Shown: one piece after another, positions 1-6,182 of the stretch
Numbering within the stretch: position 1 is the first letter of the stretch
Layout: the number at the start of each line of letters is the position of its first letter
Source: JAXHUA01 sp034189695
GTDB taxonomy: Bacteria; Chloroflexota; Dehalococcoidia; E44-bin15
Length of the DNA stretch: 11,714 nt
Direction of reading: 5' to 3'
NCBI GenBank assembly: GCA_034189695.1
Contig: JAXHUA010000106.1
Span: 1 to 11,714, forward strand
Notes under the pieces: generated by a model
What the model saw: only the letters and a program-made list of their open reading frames with translations
Told to the model about the DNA's origin: nothing
The model's database searches: none
Made by a program: the position numbers and the translations under genes

Positions 1-58
1 ACCTCTCCTTCATCACCTCGGTATACTCTATCACGCTGCCTCTACTCATGCCTCTCAT
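1..58 (-). CDS. Possible 5' end of a transposase/integrase-type ORF (partial, runs off the window)
   Basis: Read on the minus strand, an ATG at 58-56 opens a frame that stays open to the window edge (19 codons): MRGMSRGSVIEYTEVMKER. A second in-frame ATG lies at 49-47. The MSRGSVIEY...MKER start resembles, from memory, the N terminus of integrase-core transposases common in Chloroflexota and other environmental bacteria. Upstream of the ATG, AAAGGG about nine bases away could serve as a weak ribosome binding site. Just outside it lie paired direct repeats of the kind found at insertion-sequence ends, which supports the idea. Only 19 residues are visible, so no catalytic motif can be checked. 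It could instead be an unrelated small regulator or a chance frame. Confidence 0.4.
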   Translation of the reverse strand, partial: MRGMSRGSVIEYTEVMKER

Positions 59-60
59 TG

Positions 61-117
61 GGTAACACCCTTTTTGAGGCAACGATACCCCACTCGGTAA
101 CATTTATTATGAGGCAA
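61..117. repeat. Two 22-bp spaced direct repeats, 35-bp period
   Basis: GGTAACA-N7-TGAGGCAA occurs at 61-82 and again at 96-117; all 15 constant positions are identical and only the seven-base spacer differs. The first copy is also part of an imperfect dyad centred on position 65: TGCCTC at 49-54 pairs with GAGGCA at 76-81, and GGGT at 60-63 pairs with ACCC at 67-70. A further TGCCTCT lies at 37-43. The repeats may be transposase-binding sites of an IS end or operators of the minus-strand ORF. The repeat itself is certain; its role is inferred. Confidence 0.8.
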
Positions 118-126
118 TTCGGTCGA

Positions 127-155
127 TTGACTTCTCCCCCTCCCACTGCTAAGAT
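127..155 (+). promoter_or_regulatory. Sigma-70-type promoter of the MBL-fold/lysA/holB/ricT run
   Basis: TTGACT at 127-132 (five of six matches to the -35 consensus) is followed after exactly 17 bp by TAAGAT at 150-155. The same -10 hexamer and spacing occur in the rpsU promoter elsewhere in this window, which supports the call. The predicted start near 162 leaves a leader of about 43 bases ending at the AGGAGG site before the GTG at 205. It begins directly beside the putative IS end. Confidence 0.65.
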
Positions 156-193
156 GCTGCGCGTGGCCCCATCTGGGAGTCACGCTCCGGATC

Positions 194-199
194 AGGAGG
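194..199 (+). promoter_or_regulatory. Consensus Shine-Dalgarno site fixing the MBL-fold gene start
   Basis: A perfect AGGAGG lies five bases before the GTG at 205-207. It decides the start over in-frame upstream candidates (TTG 58, ATG 109, ATG 154), which lie inside the IS-like repeats or inside the promoter and have no comparable site. Confidence 0.8.
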
Positions 200-204
200 C
201 CGCT

Positions 205-1020
205 GTGGAGATCGTCCCCCGGATACACTCCATCCCGGTGGGGAAGACCGCGTTCATGGGCTTCTACGCCCCCAATGTCTACCTCATAGTCGACGGGTCT
301 CAAAGCGCACTGGTAGACACTGGCTTCGCCGACGAGGAGTCGACGCGAGCCCGGCTCGACTACGTGAGGACTTGCGATTCGCAGTTGCGGTACATCGTGC
401 TTACCCACACGCACCGCGACCACATGGGTGGCGCAGCCACGATCAGAGCGGAGACCGGGGCCGAGGTGCTTCTGCACGCAGCCGAGGTCGAGTGCGCGAC
501 GGTGCACGTCGACAGGGTGGTACAGGATGGCGACGTACTGGAGCTCGACACGCTGCGGCTCGAAGTGGTGCATACGCCCGGACACAGCCCGGGGCACATC
601 TGCCTCTACGTCACACCGGACAGCATTCTCTTCTCGGGAGACCAGGTAGTCGGCTCCGGGACTACCGCGATGAGGCCCCCCGAAGGCGACATGGCAGTGT
701 ACATCGACTCCCTGCGGCGGCTCCTCGACTACGACATCGCCATGATCTGCCCCGGTCACGGTCCACCGGTCCGAGAGCCAAGGCGGAAGATCGAGGAACT
801 GATTCAGCATCGCCTGGAGCGCGAGCAGCAGGTCATAGCTGGACTGCGAGAAGGCAGGGTAACGATCAAGGAGCTGGTGGACGACATCTACCCTGAGCTG
901 GACCGGCGACTCGTGCTCGCCGCCCAGGGGCAGATACTTGCCCATCTCCTCAAGCTCGAGCGAGAGGGCATAGTATCACCCACGGGAGAGGGAGACAGCG
1001 CCCGCTACACCCTCAAGTAA
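205..1020 (+). CDS. Metallo-beta-lactamase-fold hydrolase with C-terminal winged helix (LACTB2-like)
   Basis: The 271-residue product starts at GTG 205 after a perfect AGGAGG. It shows the full MBL metal-binding set: HTHRDH with His68, His70, Asp72 and His73, His127 in TPGHSPGH, Asp146 in FSGD and His185 in CPGHGPP. These would hold a two-metal centre, usually zinc. Residues about 200-256 (HRLEREQQVIAGL, ELVDDIY, then HLLKLEREGIV) match the winged-helix domain that follows the MBL domain in LACTB2-type proteins. Members of that group include RNases and thioester or other hydrolases, so the substrate cannot be assigned; a cytoplasmic location is expected because there is no signal peptide. lysA follows 28 bases later on the same strand, so the two are probably co-transcribed. 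The family call is firm; the exact function is open. Confidence 0.88.
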   Translation: MEIVPRIHSIPVGKTAFMGFYAPNVYLIVDGSQSALVDTGFADEESTRARLDYVRTCDSQLRYIVLTHTHRDHMGGAATIRAETGAEVLLHAAEVECATVHVDRVVQDGDVLELDTLRLEVVHTPGHSPGHICLYVTPDSILFSGDQVVGSGTTAMRPPEGDMAVYIDSLRRLLDYDIAMICPGHGPPVREPRRKIEELIQHRLEREQQVIAGLREGRVTIKELVDDIYPELDRRLVLAAQGQILAHLLKLEREGIVSPTGEGDSARYTLK

Positions 1021-1048
1021 CGTCCTGTGGCGCCGCCAGAGATAGAAC

Positions 1049-2350
1049 ATGGACACAATCTCGCTTTTTCCCCACGGTACCCAAGTTGACGACCGCAACC
1101 ATCTCGTCATCGGTGGCTGCGACGCCGTGGCGCTGGCACGCGAGTTCGGGACGCCTCTCTACGTGTTCGACGAGGCGACCCTGAGAGCGAAATGCTCCGA
1201 GTATCGCCGCGAGTTCGCCGCTCGCCACCCGGACAGCCTCATCATCTACGCCTGCAAGGCCTTCATCAATAGGGCCCTGGCGCAGATACTCAAGGAAGAG
1301 CAGCTTGGGCTGGATGTCGTCTCCGGCGGCGAGCTCTGGATAGGACGGTCGGTCGACTTCCCGATGGACAGGGTCTACCTCCACGGGAACAACAAGTCGG
1401 AGGAGGAGCTTCGTCTCGCTCTTCAGTGGGGAGTGGGGCGGGTCGTGGTGGACAACTTCGACGAGCTTTCGCTGTTGGCCGGGCTGGCGGAGAAGGCCGG
1501 GTGCCGTCAGGAGGTCCTTCTTCGTGTCTCGCCCGGCGTGGACCCCCATACCCATGCATACATCTCCACCGGCGTCGTCGATTCCAAGTTCGGCTTCCCG
1601 ATGCCACTTGCCGGCGACGCTGTTGAGCGGTCGATGGCGCTGCCGCACATTGACCCTGTCGGGCTCCACTTCCACATTGGCTCGCAGATAGCTGAGCTGG
1701 AGCCCTACGGCGAGGCGGTGCGCATAGTCCTCCAGTTCGCCGCTGAGATGAACGCCCGATATGGCTTCGTCCTGAGCGAACTCAACGTGGGGGGCGGACT
1801 GGCCATCTCGTATGTTCATGGCGCGCCACCCCCCACGGTAGGTGAGTTCGCCGAGGCGGTGGTTCACTCCGTCCTGAAACACGCCGCCGATGGCGGTCTC
1901 GCGTGCCCCAGGCTCGTCGTCGAGCCGGGGAGGTCGGTCGTGGGCCAGGCCGGCGTGGCACTGTACACCGTCGGCTCCGTCAAGGTAATACCAGGTGTGC
2001 GGAAGTATGTCTCGATCGATGGGGGCATGGCGGACAACATCCGCCCGGCGCTCTACCAGGCGAGGTACCAGGCTGTGGCGGCGAACAAGGTGCACGGCGA
2101 GTCGGAGCGAGTGACCGTGGCCGGCAGGTTCTGCGAATCAGGGGACGTCCTCATCAGCGACATCGACCTGCCGCGGCTCGAGCCCGGGGACGTCGTCGCC
2201 GTACCATGCTGCGGAGCCTACTGCCTGCCCATGGGCTCCAACTACAATGCGGCGCTGGCGCCGGCGATCGTGATGGTGGCGGACGGAAAGGCCCGGCTGG
2301 CACGGCGCCGTGAGACGTATGAGGATTTGACCAGACTCGACATTGTGTGA
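1049..2350 (+). CDS. lysA: Diaminopimelate decarboxylase
   Basis: This 433-residue, PLP-dependent fold-III decarboxylase converts meso-diaminopimelate to L-lysine, the last step of lysine synthesis. The PLP lysine is Lys70 in IIYACKAF. HIGSQ lies at 209-213, the phosphate-binding GGG at 248-250, EPGRS at 292-296, the active-site CESGD at 362-366 and the conserved Tyr391 in GAYCLPMGSNYN. Length and motif order are those of full-length LysA. The N terminus (GTPLYVFDEATLR from about residue 34) is typical of the family. The ATG at 1049 has only a poor ribosome binding site (AGAGATAGA), so translation may be helped by the upstream MBL gene. holB follows after 13 bases. An ornithine/arginine decarboxylase paralogue is less likely given the CESGD and EPGRS context. 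Confidence 0.95.
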   Translation: MDTISLFPHGTQVDDRNHLVIGGCDAVALAREFGTPLYVFDEATLRAKCSEYRREFAARHPDSLIIYACKAFINRALAQILKEEQLGLDVVSGGELWIGRSVDFPMDRVYLHGNNKSEEELRLALQWGVGRVVVDNFDELSLLAGLAEKAGCRQEVLLRVSPGVDPHTHAYISTGVVDSKFGFPMPLAGDAVERSMALPHIDPVGLHFHIGSQIAELEPYGEAVRIVLQFAAEMNARYGFVLSELNVGGGLAISYVHGAPPPTVGEFAEAVVHSVLKHAADGGLACPRLVVEPGRSVVGQAGVALYTVGSVKVIPGVRKYVSIDGGMADNIRPALYQARYQAVAANKVHGESERVTVAGRFCESGDVLISDIDLPRLEPGDVVAVPCCGAYCLPMGSNYNAALAPAIVMVADGKARLARRRETYEDLTRLDIV

Positions 2351-2363
2351 GAGTATAGCCTGT

Positions 2364-3368
2364 ATGTGGAAGGTGGTTGGGCACGATCAGGCAGTGACGT
2401 TCCTCGACCGGAGCCTGAGGAACGGAAGGCTGTCGCACGCCTATCTTCTCGTCGGACCGCCTTCGGTCGGCAAGATGAGACTGGCCATTGACCTGGCGAA
2501 GGCGCTCAACTGCGAAGGCGACGAACGCCCGTGCGACGCCTGCACCCAGTGCACCAGAATCGAGCAGGGGAAACACGCCGACGTCCAGGTGATCGGCGTC
2601 AACAGCAAGACTGAGATAGGCATGGGACAGCTGAAGGACATGCAGCATCTGGCCAGCCTCAGGCCATTTGAAGGGCGCCGTCGAGTCTTCGTCATCGATG
2701 GCGCCGACTTGATGTCACGAGAGGCCACCAACCGCCTGCTCAAGACCCTCGAGGAGCCGCCGCCCGACGTCCAGTTCATCCTCCTGGCGACAACCGAGAA
2801 GGCGGTTCTGCCCACGGTGCGTTCCCGCTGTCACAAGCTCGAGTTGAGGCCATTGCCGGTGGACAAGGTGAGCGGGTCCCTGGCCCAGCGCTGGGGGACG
2901 GAGCCTGAGAGAGCGGAGCTGCTGGCCAGGCTCTGCTGTGGCTGCCTCGGGTGGGCAGTGCGGGCCCTCGAAGACGAGCGCGTCGTTGACCAGCGCTCCG
3001 AGCGGCTCGCATCCCTGCTCTGCCTGGGCACGGAAGGACGAACGGAGCGGTTCGCCTTTGCCGCCCAGCTTGCATACCAGTTCGCCCGGGATAGAGAGCC
3101 AGTCCGCGAGTTGCTCTCGCTGTGGACCGGTTGGTGGCGTGATCTCCTGCTCGTCAAGAGCGGGTGCGGAGACCTGGTCAGCAATGTCGACCACAGCGAA
3201 ACGCTTCAACAGGAGGCCCAGGCCTATTCGCTCAGGGATATCCACGAATTCATGCGGCTCCTGTACCGTGCGCTGACGCAACTGGAACAGAACGCCAGTC
3301 CGCGCCTGGTGCTGGAGGTCCTTACATTGGGCATGCCGCAAAGGGAGGAGCAGCTCTGTCAACGATGA
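2364..3368 (+). CDS. holB: DNA polymerase III subunit delta-prime (clamp loader)
   Basis: The 334-residue product is the AAA+ clamp-loader subunit that helps load the beta clamp onto primed DNA. It begins WKVVGHDQAV, typical of the family. A nucleotide-loop sequence GPPSVGK lies at 31-37, a zinc-binding set at Cys50, Cys57, Cys60 and Cys63, a degenerate Walker B (VFVIDGAD) at 108-115 and the SRC arginine-finger motif at 154-156. The residue after the P-loop lysine is Met rather than Ser/Thr, consistent with the poor or absent ATPase activity of delta-prime. At 334 residues it is far shorter than most DnaX proteins and lacks their long C-terminal extension. The ATG at 2364 is preferred over an in-frame TTG at 2343 that overlaps lysA. 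Its stop overlaps the next gene's start (ATGA at 3365-3368), implying coupled translation. Confidence 0.9.
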   Translation: MWKVVGHDQAVTFLDRSLRNGRLSHAYLLVGPPSVGKMRLAIDLAKALNCEGDERPCDACTQCTRIEQGKHADVQVIGVNSKTEIGMGQLKDMQHLASLRPFEGRRRVFVIDGADLMSREATNRLLKTLEEPPPDVQFILLATTEKAVLPTVRSRCHKLELRPLPVDKVSGSLAQRWGTEPERAELLARLCCGCLGWAVRALEDERVVDQRSERLASLLCLGTEGRTERFAFAAQLAYQFARDREPVRELLSLWTGWWRDLLLVKSGCGDLVSNVDHSETLQQEAQAYSLRDIHEFMRLLYRALTQLEQNASPRLVLEVLTLGMPQREEQLCQR

Positions 3369-4192
3369 CTGACGTAGTCGGCATCCGCTTCAAGCAGGCG
3401 GGTAGGGTGTACTATTTCGACCCGGCGGGGATCGACCTCGAACTCAACGACCAGGTGGTGGTAGAGACCGAGCGCGGCATCGAAGTCGGCTGGGTGGTCC
3501 TCTCCCCCAGACAGGTGCCCGCCAGCGAAATCAATGAGCCCCTCAAGCCCGTGCTGCGAAAGGCGGACGAAGACGACCTGGGCAAGATGAGGCAACTGGA
3601 GGGACAGGAGGACGAGGTCCTCAACCGCTGCAAGGACATCGTCGCCCGCCACGGCCTGCCGATGAGAATGCTGGCCGCGGAGTACAACCCGGACGGCAGC
3701 CGTCTCACCTTCTACTTCAGCGCCGAAGGGAGGGTGGACTTCCGCGACCTGCTCAAGGAACTCAGCAGTACCTTCAATACCCGAATTGAACTCAGGCAGG
3801 TGGGATCGAGAGACAAGGCGAAGTTGCTGGGCGGCATCGGTCGCTGCGGGCGCCCTCTGTGCTGCACCACCCACCTTTGTGAGTTCAATCCCGTCACCAT
3901 CAAGATGGCGAAGGAGCAGAACCTCCCACTGAATCCAATGAAGATCTCCGGTGTCTGCGGGCGGCTGCTGTGTTGCCTGAGCTATGAGTGCGACCAGTAC
4001 CGCACATTGAAGGAGAAGCTCCCGCCCACCGGGCAGCGCGTTCGGACACCGGTGGGGTCGGCTGTCGTCGTTGGCGGCAACCCATTGAGGCAGACGGTGG
4101 TGGTGCAGCTCGAGAGCCAGGCCACAGTGGAACTCCCGATCGGCGAGGTCAAGGCAAGAAAAGAGAGGCCTCCCCGGAAGCGGAGCAACTGA
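3365..4192 (+). CDS. ricT: PSP1-domain protein, RicT/YaaT family
   Basis: The 275-residue product is a PSP1-family protein. In Bacillus the orthologue RicT (YaaT) acts with RicA and RicF in a complex that carries Fe-S clusters and influences RNase Y-dependent mRNA processing and phosphorelay signalling. Two near-copies of a cysteine motif are visible: CGRPLCC with Cys161, Cys166, Cys167 plus Cys172, and CGRLLCC with Cys198, Cys203, Cys204 plus Cys209. These eight cysteines are the family's metal-cluster ligands or candidates for them. The gene starts at ATG 3365 inside the holB stop; a GGGAGGAG stretch about 14 bases upstream may assist. The holB-ricT order is the same as Bacillus holB-yaaT. 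The C terminus is basic (KARKERPPRKRS). No RicA or RicF partner is encoded in this window. Confidence 0.9.
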   Translation: MTDVVGIRFKQAGRVYYFDPAGIDLELNDQVVVETERGIEVGWVVLSPRQVPASEINEPLKPVLRKADEDDLGKMRQLEGQEDEVLNRCKDIVARHGLPMRMLAAEYNPDGSRLTFYFSAEGRVDFRDLLKELSSTFNTRIELRQVGSRDKAKLLGGIGRCGRPLCCTTHLCEFNPVTIKMAKEQNLPLNPMKISGVCGRLLCCLSYECDQYRTLKEKLPPTGQRVRTPVGSAVVVGGNPLRQTVVVQLESQATVELPIGEVKARKERPPRKRSN

Positions 4193-4198
4193 TATCAC

Positions 4199-4714
4199 CT
4201 AGTTCCTGATATAGGGGCCGAGGAACTTGTGCCACTCCGCGTACCGGCGCACGTACTCATAGGGGACCGAGTAGCCGGTGGCCCGAGGCGCGAAGGGCTG
4301 CCTGACGAGCTTCATACCCGCCTCCTCGGGAGTACGTCCCGCCTTGCGGTTGTTGCAGGGTATACATGCACTGACAACATTCTCCCACATGTGCTTGCCG
4401 CCCTTGTGCCGGGGCACTACGTGGTCCAGAGTCAGGTCCTTGGTCTGTTTGCGGCAGTACTGACACATGTACCCATCTCGCCGGAACACCTCGTGGCGAG
4501 TGAGCCTCCGCTCGCGGCTGGGGCGGCTCACCAGATAGACCAGACGGATAACCGAAGGCAGGGGCACAAGCTCGCTCTGCGTGTGAATCACGCCAGCGCC
4601 GTTCTCCAGCAGCTCAGCCTTACCTCGGAGAAGCAGCACCACTGCCCGCCTTGCGCGGGCCACATTGATCGGCTCGTAGTTCTGATTCAGCACCAGTACG
4701 GGGGAGTTCACCAC
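4199..4714 (-). CDS. HNH endonuclease-family protein
   Basis: The 171-residue product carries an HNH/beta-beta-alpha-metal nuclease domain in its middle. Zinc-type cysteine pairs lie at Cys84/Cys87 and Cys117/Cys120, the catalytic-type Asp97-His98 in LTLDHVVPRHKGG, followed by His103, Asn112 and the NNRK segment at 121-124. The N terminus (VLVLNQNYEPINV...RRAVVLLLRGKAELLE) is the conserved leader of a widespread stand-alone bacterial HNH family whose cellular role is unknown to me. The start is GTG 4714, preceded ten bases upstream by AAAGGAG; a second GTG lies at 4711. It begins three bases after the stop of the helicase loader and is the last gene of the replication run. No cognate methylase, intron or intein context is visible, so a restriction or homing role is not supported. 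A DNA repair or replication-linked nuclease role is inference only. Confidence 0.85.
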   Translation of the reverse strand: MVNSPVLVLNQNYEPINVARARRAVVLLLRGKAELLENGAGVIHTQSELVPLPSVIRLVYLVSRPSRERRLTRHEVFRRDGYMCQYCRKQTKDLTLDHVVPRHKGGKHMWENVVSACIPCNNRKAGRTPEEAGMKLVRQPFAPRATGYSVPYEYVRRYAEWHKFLGPYIRN

Positions 4715-4717
4715 GGG

Positions 4718-5569
4718 CTAACGTCTCCTTTTCCCCCGTTGCGTTTGACGCCCCTCCCGCTCCGACGGCGCCAGGTCCGCCCGGTAGTCGGGCACATCGA
4801 TGTCAAACACGACGCTGATTCTCGGGTCCACCATCCTGGACAGAACCCTCAACTCGATCTCCTCCAGTGGCAAGCACGTCGTAACCACCATGGGCAGCCT
4901 GTCGTTGTACCGGTGACTGATGAGCTGGTACAGCTTCTCCTGCGCCCACGGCGTGCTCGCCTGCTCGCCGAAGTCGTCCAGTATGAGCAGCGGTACGGTC
5001 TTCACCCTCTCGAACAGCTCATCCGATGTGATCTCGCTGCTTGGGTTGAACGCCGAGCGCAGGTAATCGAGCAGGTCGGGCACTTCCCTGAAGTACACCG
5101 GCCGCCCCTTCTGAAGCTGGTAGTTGCCGATCGCCGCTGCCAGATGAGTCTTCCCACAACCATTGGAGCCACGAAAGACCACCCACCCGTCCAGGTCCTC
5201 GGCGAACCGCCGCGCCAGCTTGTATGCATTGCCCAGGTTCTGCCGTTGCTCCAGCGGAAGATTGGCCCGGCGGTGGTCAAAGCTCTCGAACGTCATGGAA
5301 CGCAGGAGGGCCAGCTTCAAATCCCCGCTCTGCTGTCGCAGATGCTCCAGTCGCTCCCTCGCGGAGTTCTTCGCCAGGCACCGGCACGGCACCACCTTGC
5401 CGTAGTCAGGGCCTCCCGTCGGGAGCACCGGATGGACGAACCCCGCCCCCTTGCATATGGGACACTCGGCCTCCGCCCCACCATCAGGGCCCGCGTCTGA
5501 CCAGGTGCCCGTAGGTCTCCCTGACGCGCCTGTCCCTATCCTCCTTAGTATCTCCCCCACGCTTTCCAT
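4718..5569 (-). CDS. DnaC/DnaI-like AAA+ helicase loader
   Basis: The 283-residue AAA+ ATPase would load or remodel the replicative helicase at origins or stalled forks. An N-terminal region (MESVGEILRRI) leads to a putative zinc site with Cys36, Cys39, Cys62 and Cys64, a layout known from DnaI-type loaders. Then come Walker A GSNGCGKT at 134-141, Walker B LLILDD at 194-199 and a sensor region with Thr230/Thr231. It resembles IstB/DnaC ATPases, but location beside dnaB and a DnaD-domain gene argues for a chromosomal loader, not the IS21 helper IstB. The ATG at 5569 has GAGGG eight bases upstream; an in-frame TTG at 5584 is an alternative. Its first 86 bases lie inside the end of the DnaD-type gene in another frame. 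The C-terminal tail is very basic. Confidence 0.88.
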   Translation of the reverse strand: MESVGEILRRIGTGASGRPTGTWSDAGPDGGAEAECPICKGAGFVHPVLPTGGPDYGKVVPCRCLAKNSARERLEHLRQQSGDLKLALLRSMTFESFDHRRANLPLEQRQNLGNAYKLARRFAEDLDGWVVFRGSNGCGKTHLAAAIGNYQLQKGRPVYFREVPDLLDYLRSAFNPSSEITSDELFERVKTVPLLILDDFGEQASTPWAQEKLYQLISHRYNDRLPMVVTTCLPLEEIELRVLSRMVDPRISVVFDIDVPDYRADLAPSEREGRQTQRGKRRR

Positions 5570-6182
5570 TCTCCCTGCCCTCAACAGACCAGCGCTCCAG
5601 AATCCTCGATATGTACCGCCAACTGCGCTTGTTGTGGCTCACCGCCTGGCCGAAGGCGTCCTCGATCCACGAGCCGGGATAGAGGGTCTCAGCCTCCCTC
5701 AGTTCATCGGCGATCAACGGAGTCAGCATGCCGATGTTCTCCTCGTAGAGAACGAAGATGTTCGGCCGCTCCTTCGCATCGGCACACGGCCTCGTCTTCG
5801 GAAGAGGTCCCAAATCGATCTCACCGCCCTCGATCTTCTCCACGGCCGACCTGCCACTCTCGTCATTCAGGAAGTACAGGTCCTCATCGCTCCCGCCGCG
5901 CTCCAGGGTCAGCCGCAGCAAGACGCCGCGCGACGTCGCCCGCTCCAGCCCCCGTTGCAGCACATCGGGGCCACCCAGACCCGCCATGAGCGCCTTGTCG
6001 CTGGCAAGCTCACCGTACGCCGCGAATCTCGGGGCACCTTTCCTCTGGTACAGTAGCCGGAACAGATGCAGGGTTACCTTCAACTCAGCGATGTCGTCGA
6101 TGTGGGGCAGGACCTGACTCAAGAAGAGGTTGGGGACCGGGGTGAAGTGCATCCGCAGCGGAAAACCGGCAAAGGGCTTCAT
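5484..6182 (-). CDS. DnaD-domain replication initiation/restart protein
   Basis: The 232-residue product has an N-terminal region of winged-helix type (about 12-110: FTPVPNLFLSQVLPHIDD...LKVTLHLFRLLYQ) and a C-terminal DnaD/DnaB_2 domain at about 141-201 (NIFVLYEENIGMLTPLIADEL ending in the signature WRYISRILERW at 188-198). The extreme C terminus reads YGHLVRR, a tail I recall from DnaD-type proteins. In Firmicutes such proteins remodel DNA and recruit the helicase loader during initiation and restart. The ATG at 6182-6180 overlaps the dnaB stop as ATGA, implying coupled translation. The 3' end overlaps the loader gene by 86 bp. Because the family is diverse, I give no gene symbol. Confidence 0.85.
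   Translation of the reverse strand: MKPFAGFPLRMHFTPVPNLFLSQVLPHIDDIAELKVTLHLFRLLYQRKGAPRFAAYGELASDKALMAGLGGPDVLQRGLERATSRGVLLRLTLERGGSDEDLYFLNDESGRSAVEKIEGGEIDLGPLPKTRPCADAKERPNIFVLYEENIGMLTPLIADELREAETLYPGSWIEDAFGQAVSHNKRSWRYISRILERWSVEGRENGKRGGDTKEDRDRRVRETYGHLVRRGP

Larger units (their letters stand above)
1..117 (-). mobile_element. Probable edge of an insertion sequence
   Basis: This stretch combines a transposase-like ORF start reading out of the window with two spaced copies of a composite repeat (61-82 and 96-117) between that start and the outer boundary. The arrangement fits an IS terminus carrying subterminal transposase-binding sites. The outer boundary is uncertain. It must lie near or shortly after 117, because a normal host promoter begins at 127. 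No target-site duplication can be seen since the other end lies outside the window. The call is inference from layout and from the short peptide. Confidence 0.4.

Noticed and set aside
55..75. GGGT-AAC-ACCC hairpin followed by TTTTT as an intrinsic terminator
   Set aside because: The stem has only four base pairs and lies within the larger dyad and repeat structure; no plus-strand gene is seen to end before it.
58..204. In-frame N-terminal extension of the MBL gene from TTG 58, ATG 109 or ATG 154
   Set aside because: The extension covers the IS-like repeats and a TTGACT-N17-TAAGAT promoter, while GTG 205 has a perfect AGGAGG at five bases and gives the usual family N terminus.
1013..2095. 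360-codon minus-strand open frame opposite lysA
   Set aside because: It is antisense to lysA, whose catalytic motifs are complete; no domain could be recognised.
4199..4714. Homing endonuclease or restriction enzyme
   Set aside because: No intron, intein or methylase is present; dnaB is uninterrupted, and the N-terminal leader is that of a common stand-alone HNH family.
4229..5500. 423-codon plus-strand open frame opposite the HNH and loader genes
   Set aside because: It is antisense to two well-supported genes, has a composition typical of shadow frames in GC-rich DNA, and shows no recognisable domain.
4718..5569. IstB helper ATPase of an IS21-type element
   Set aside because: The protein is IstB-like in its ATPase, but no IstA or IS ends flank it; it has an N-terminal zinc motif and sits among dnaB and DnaD-type genes.
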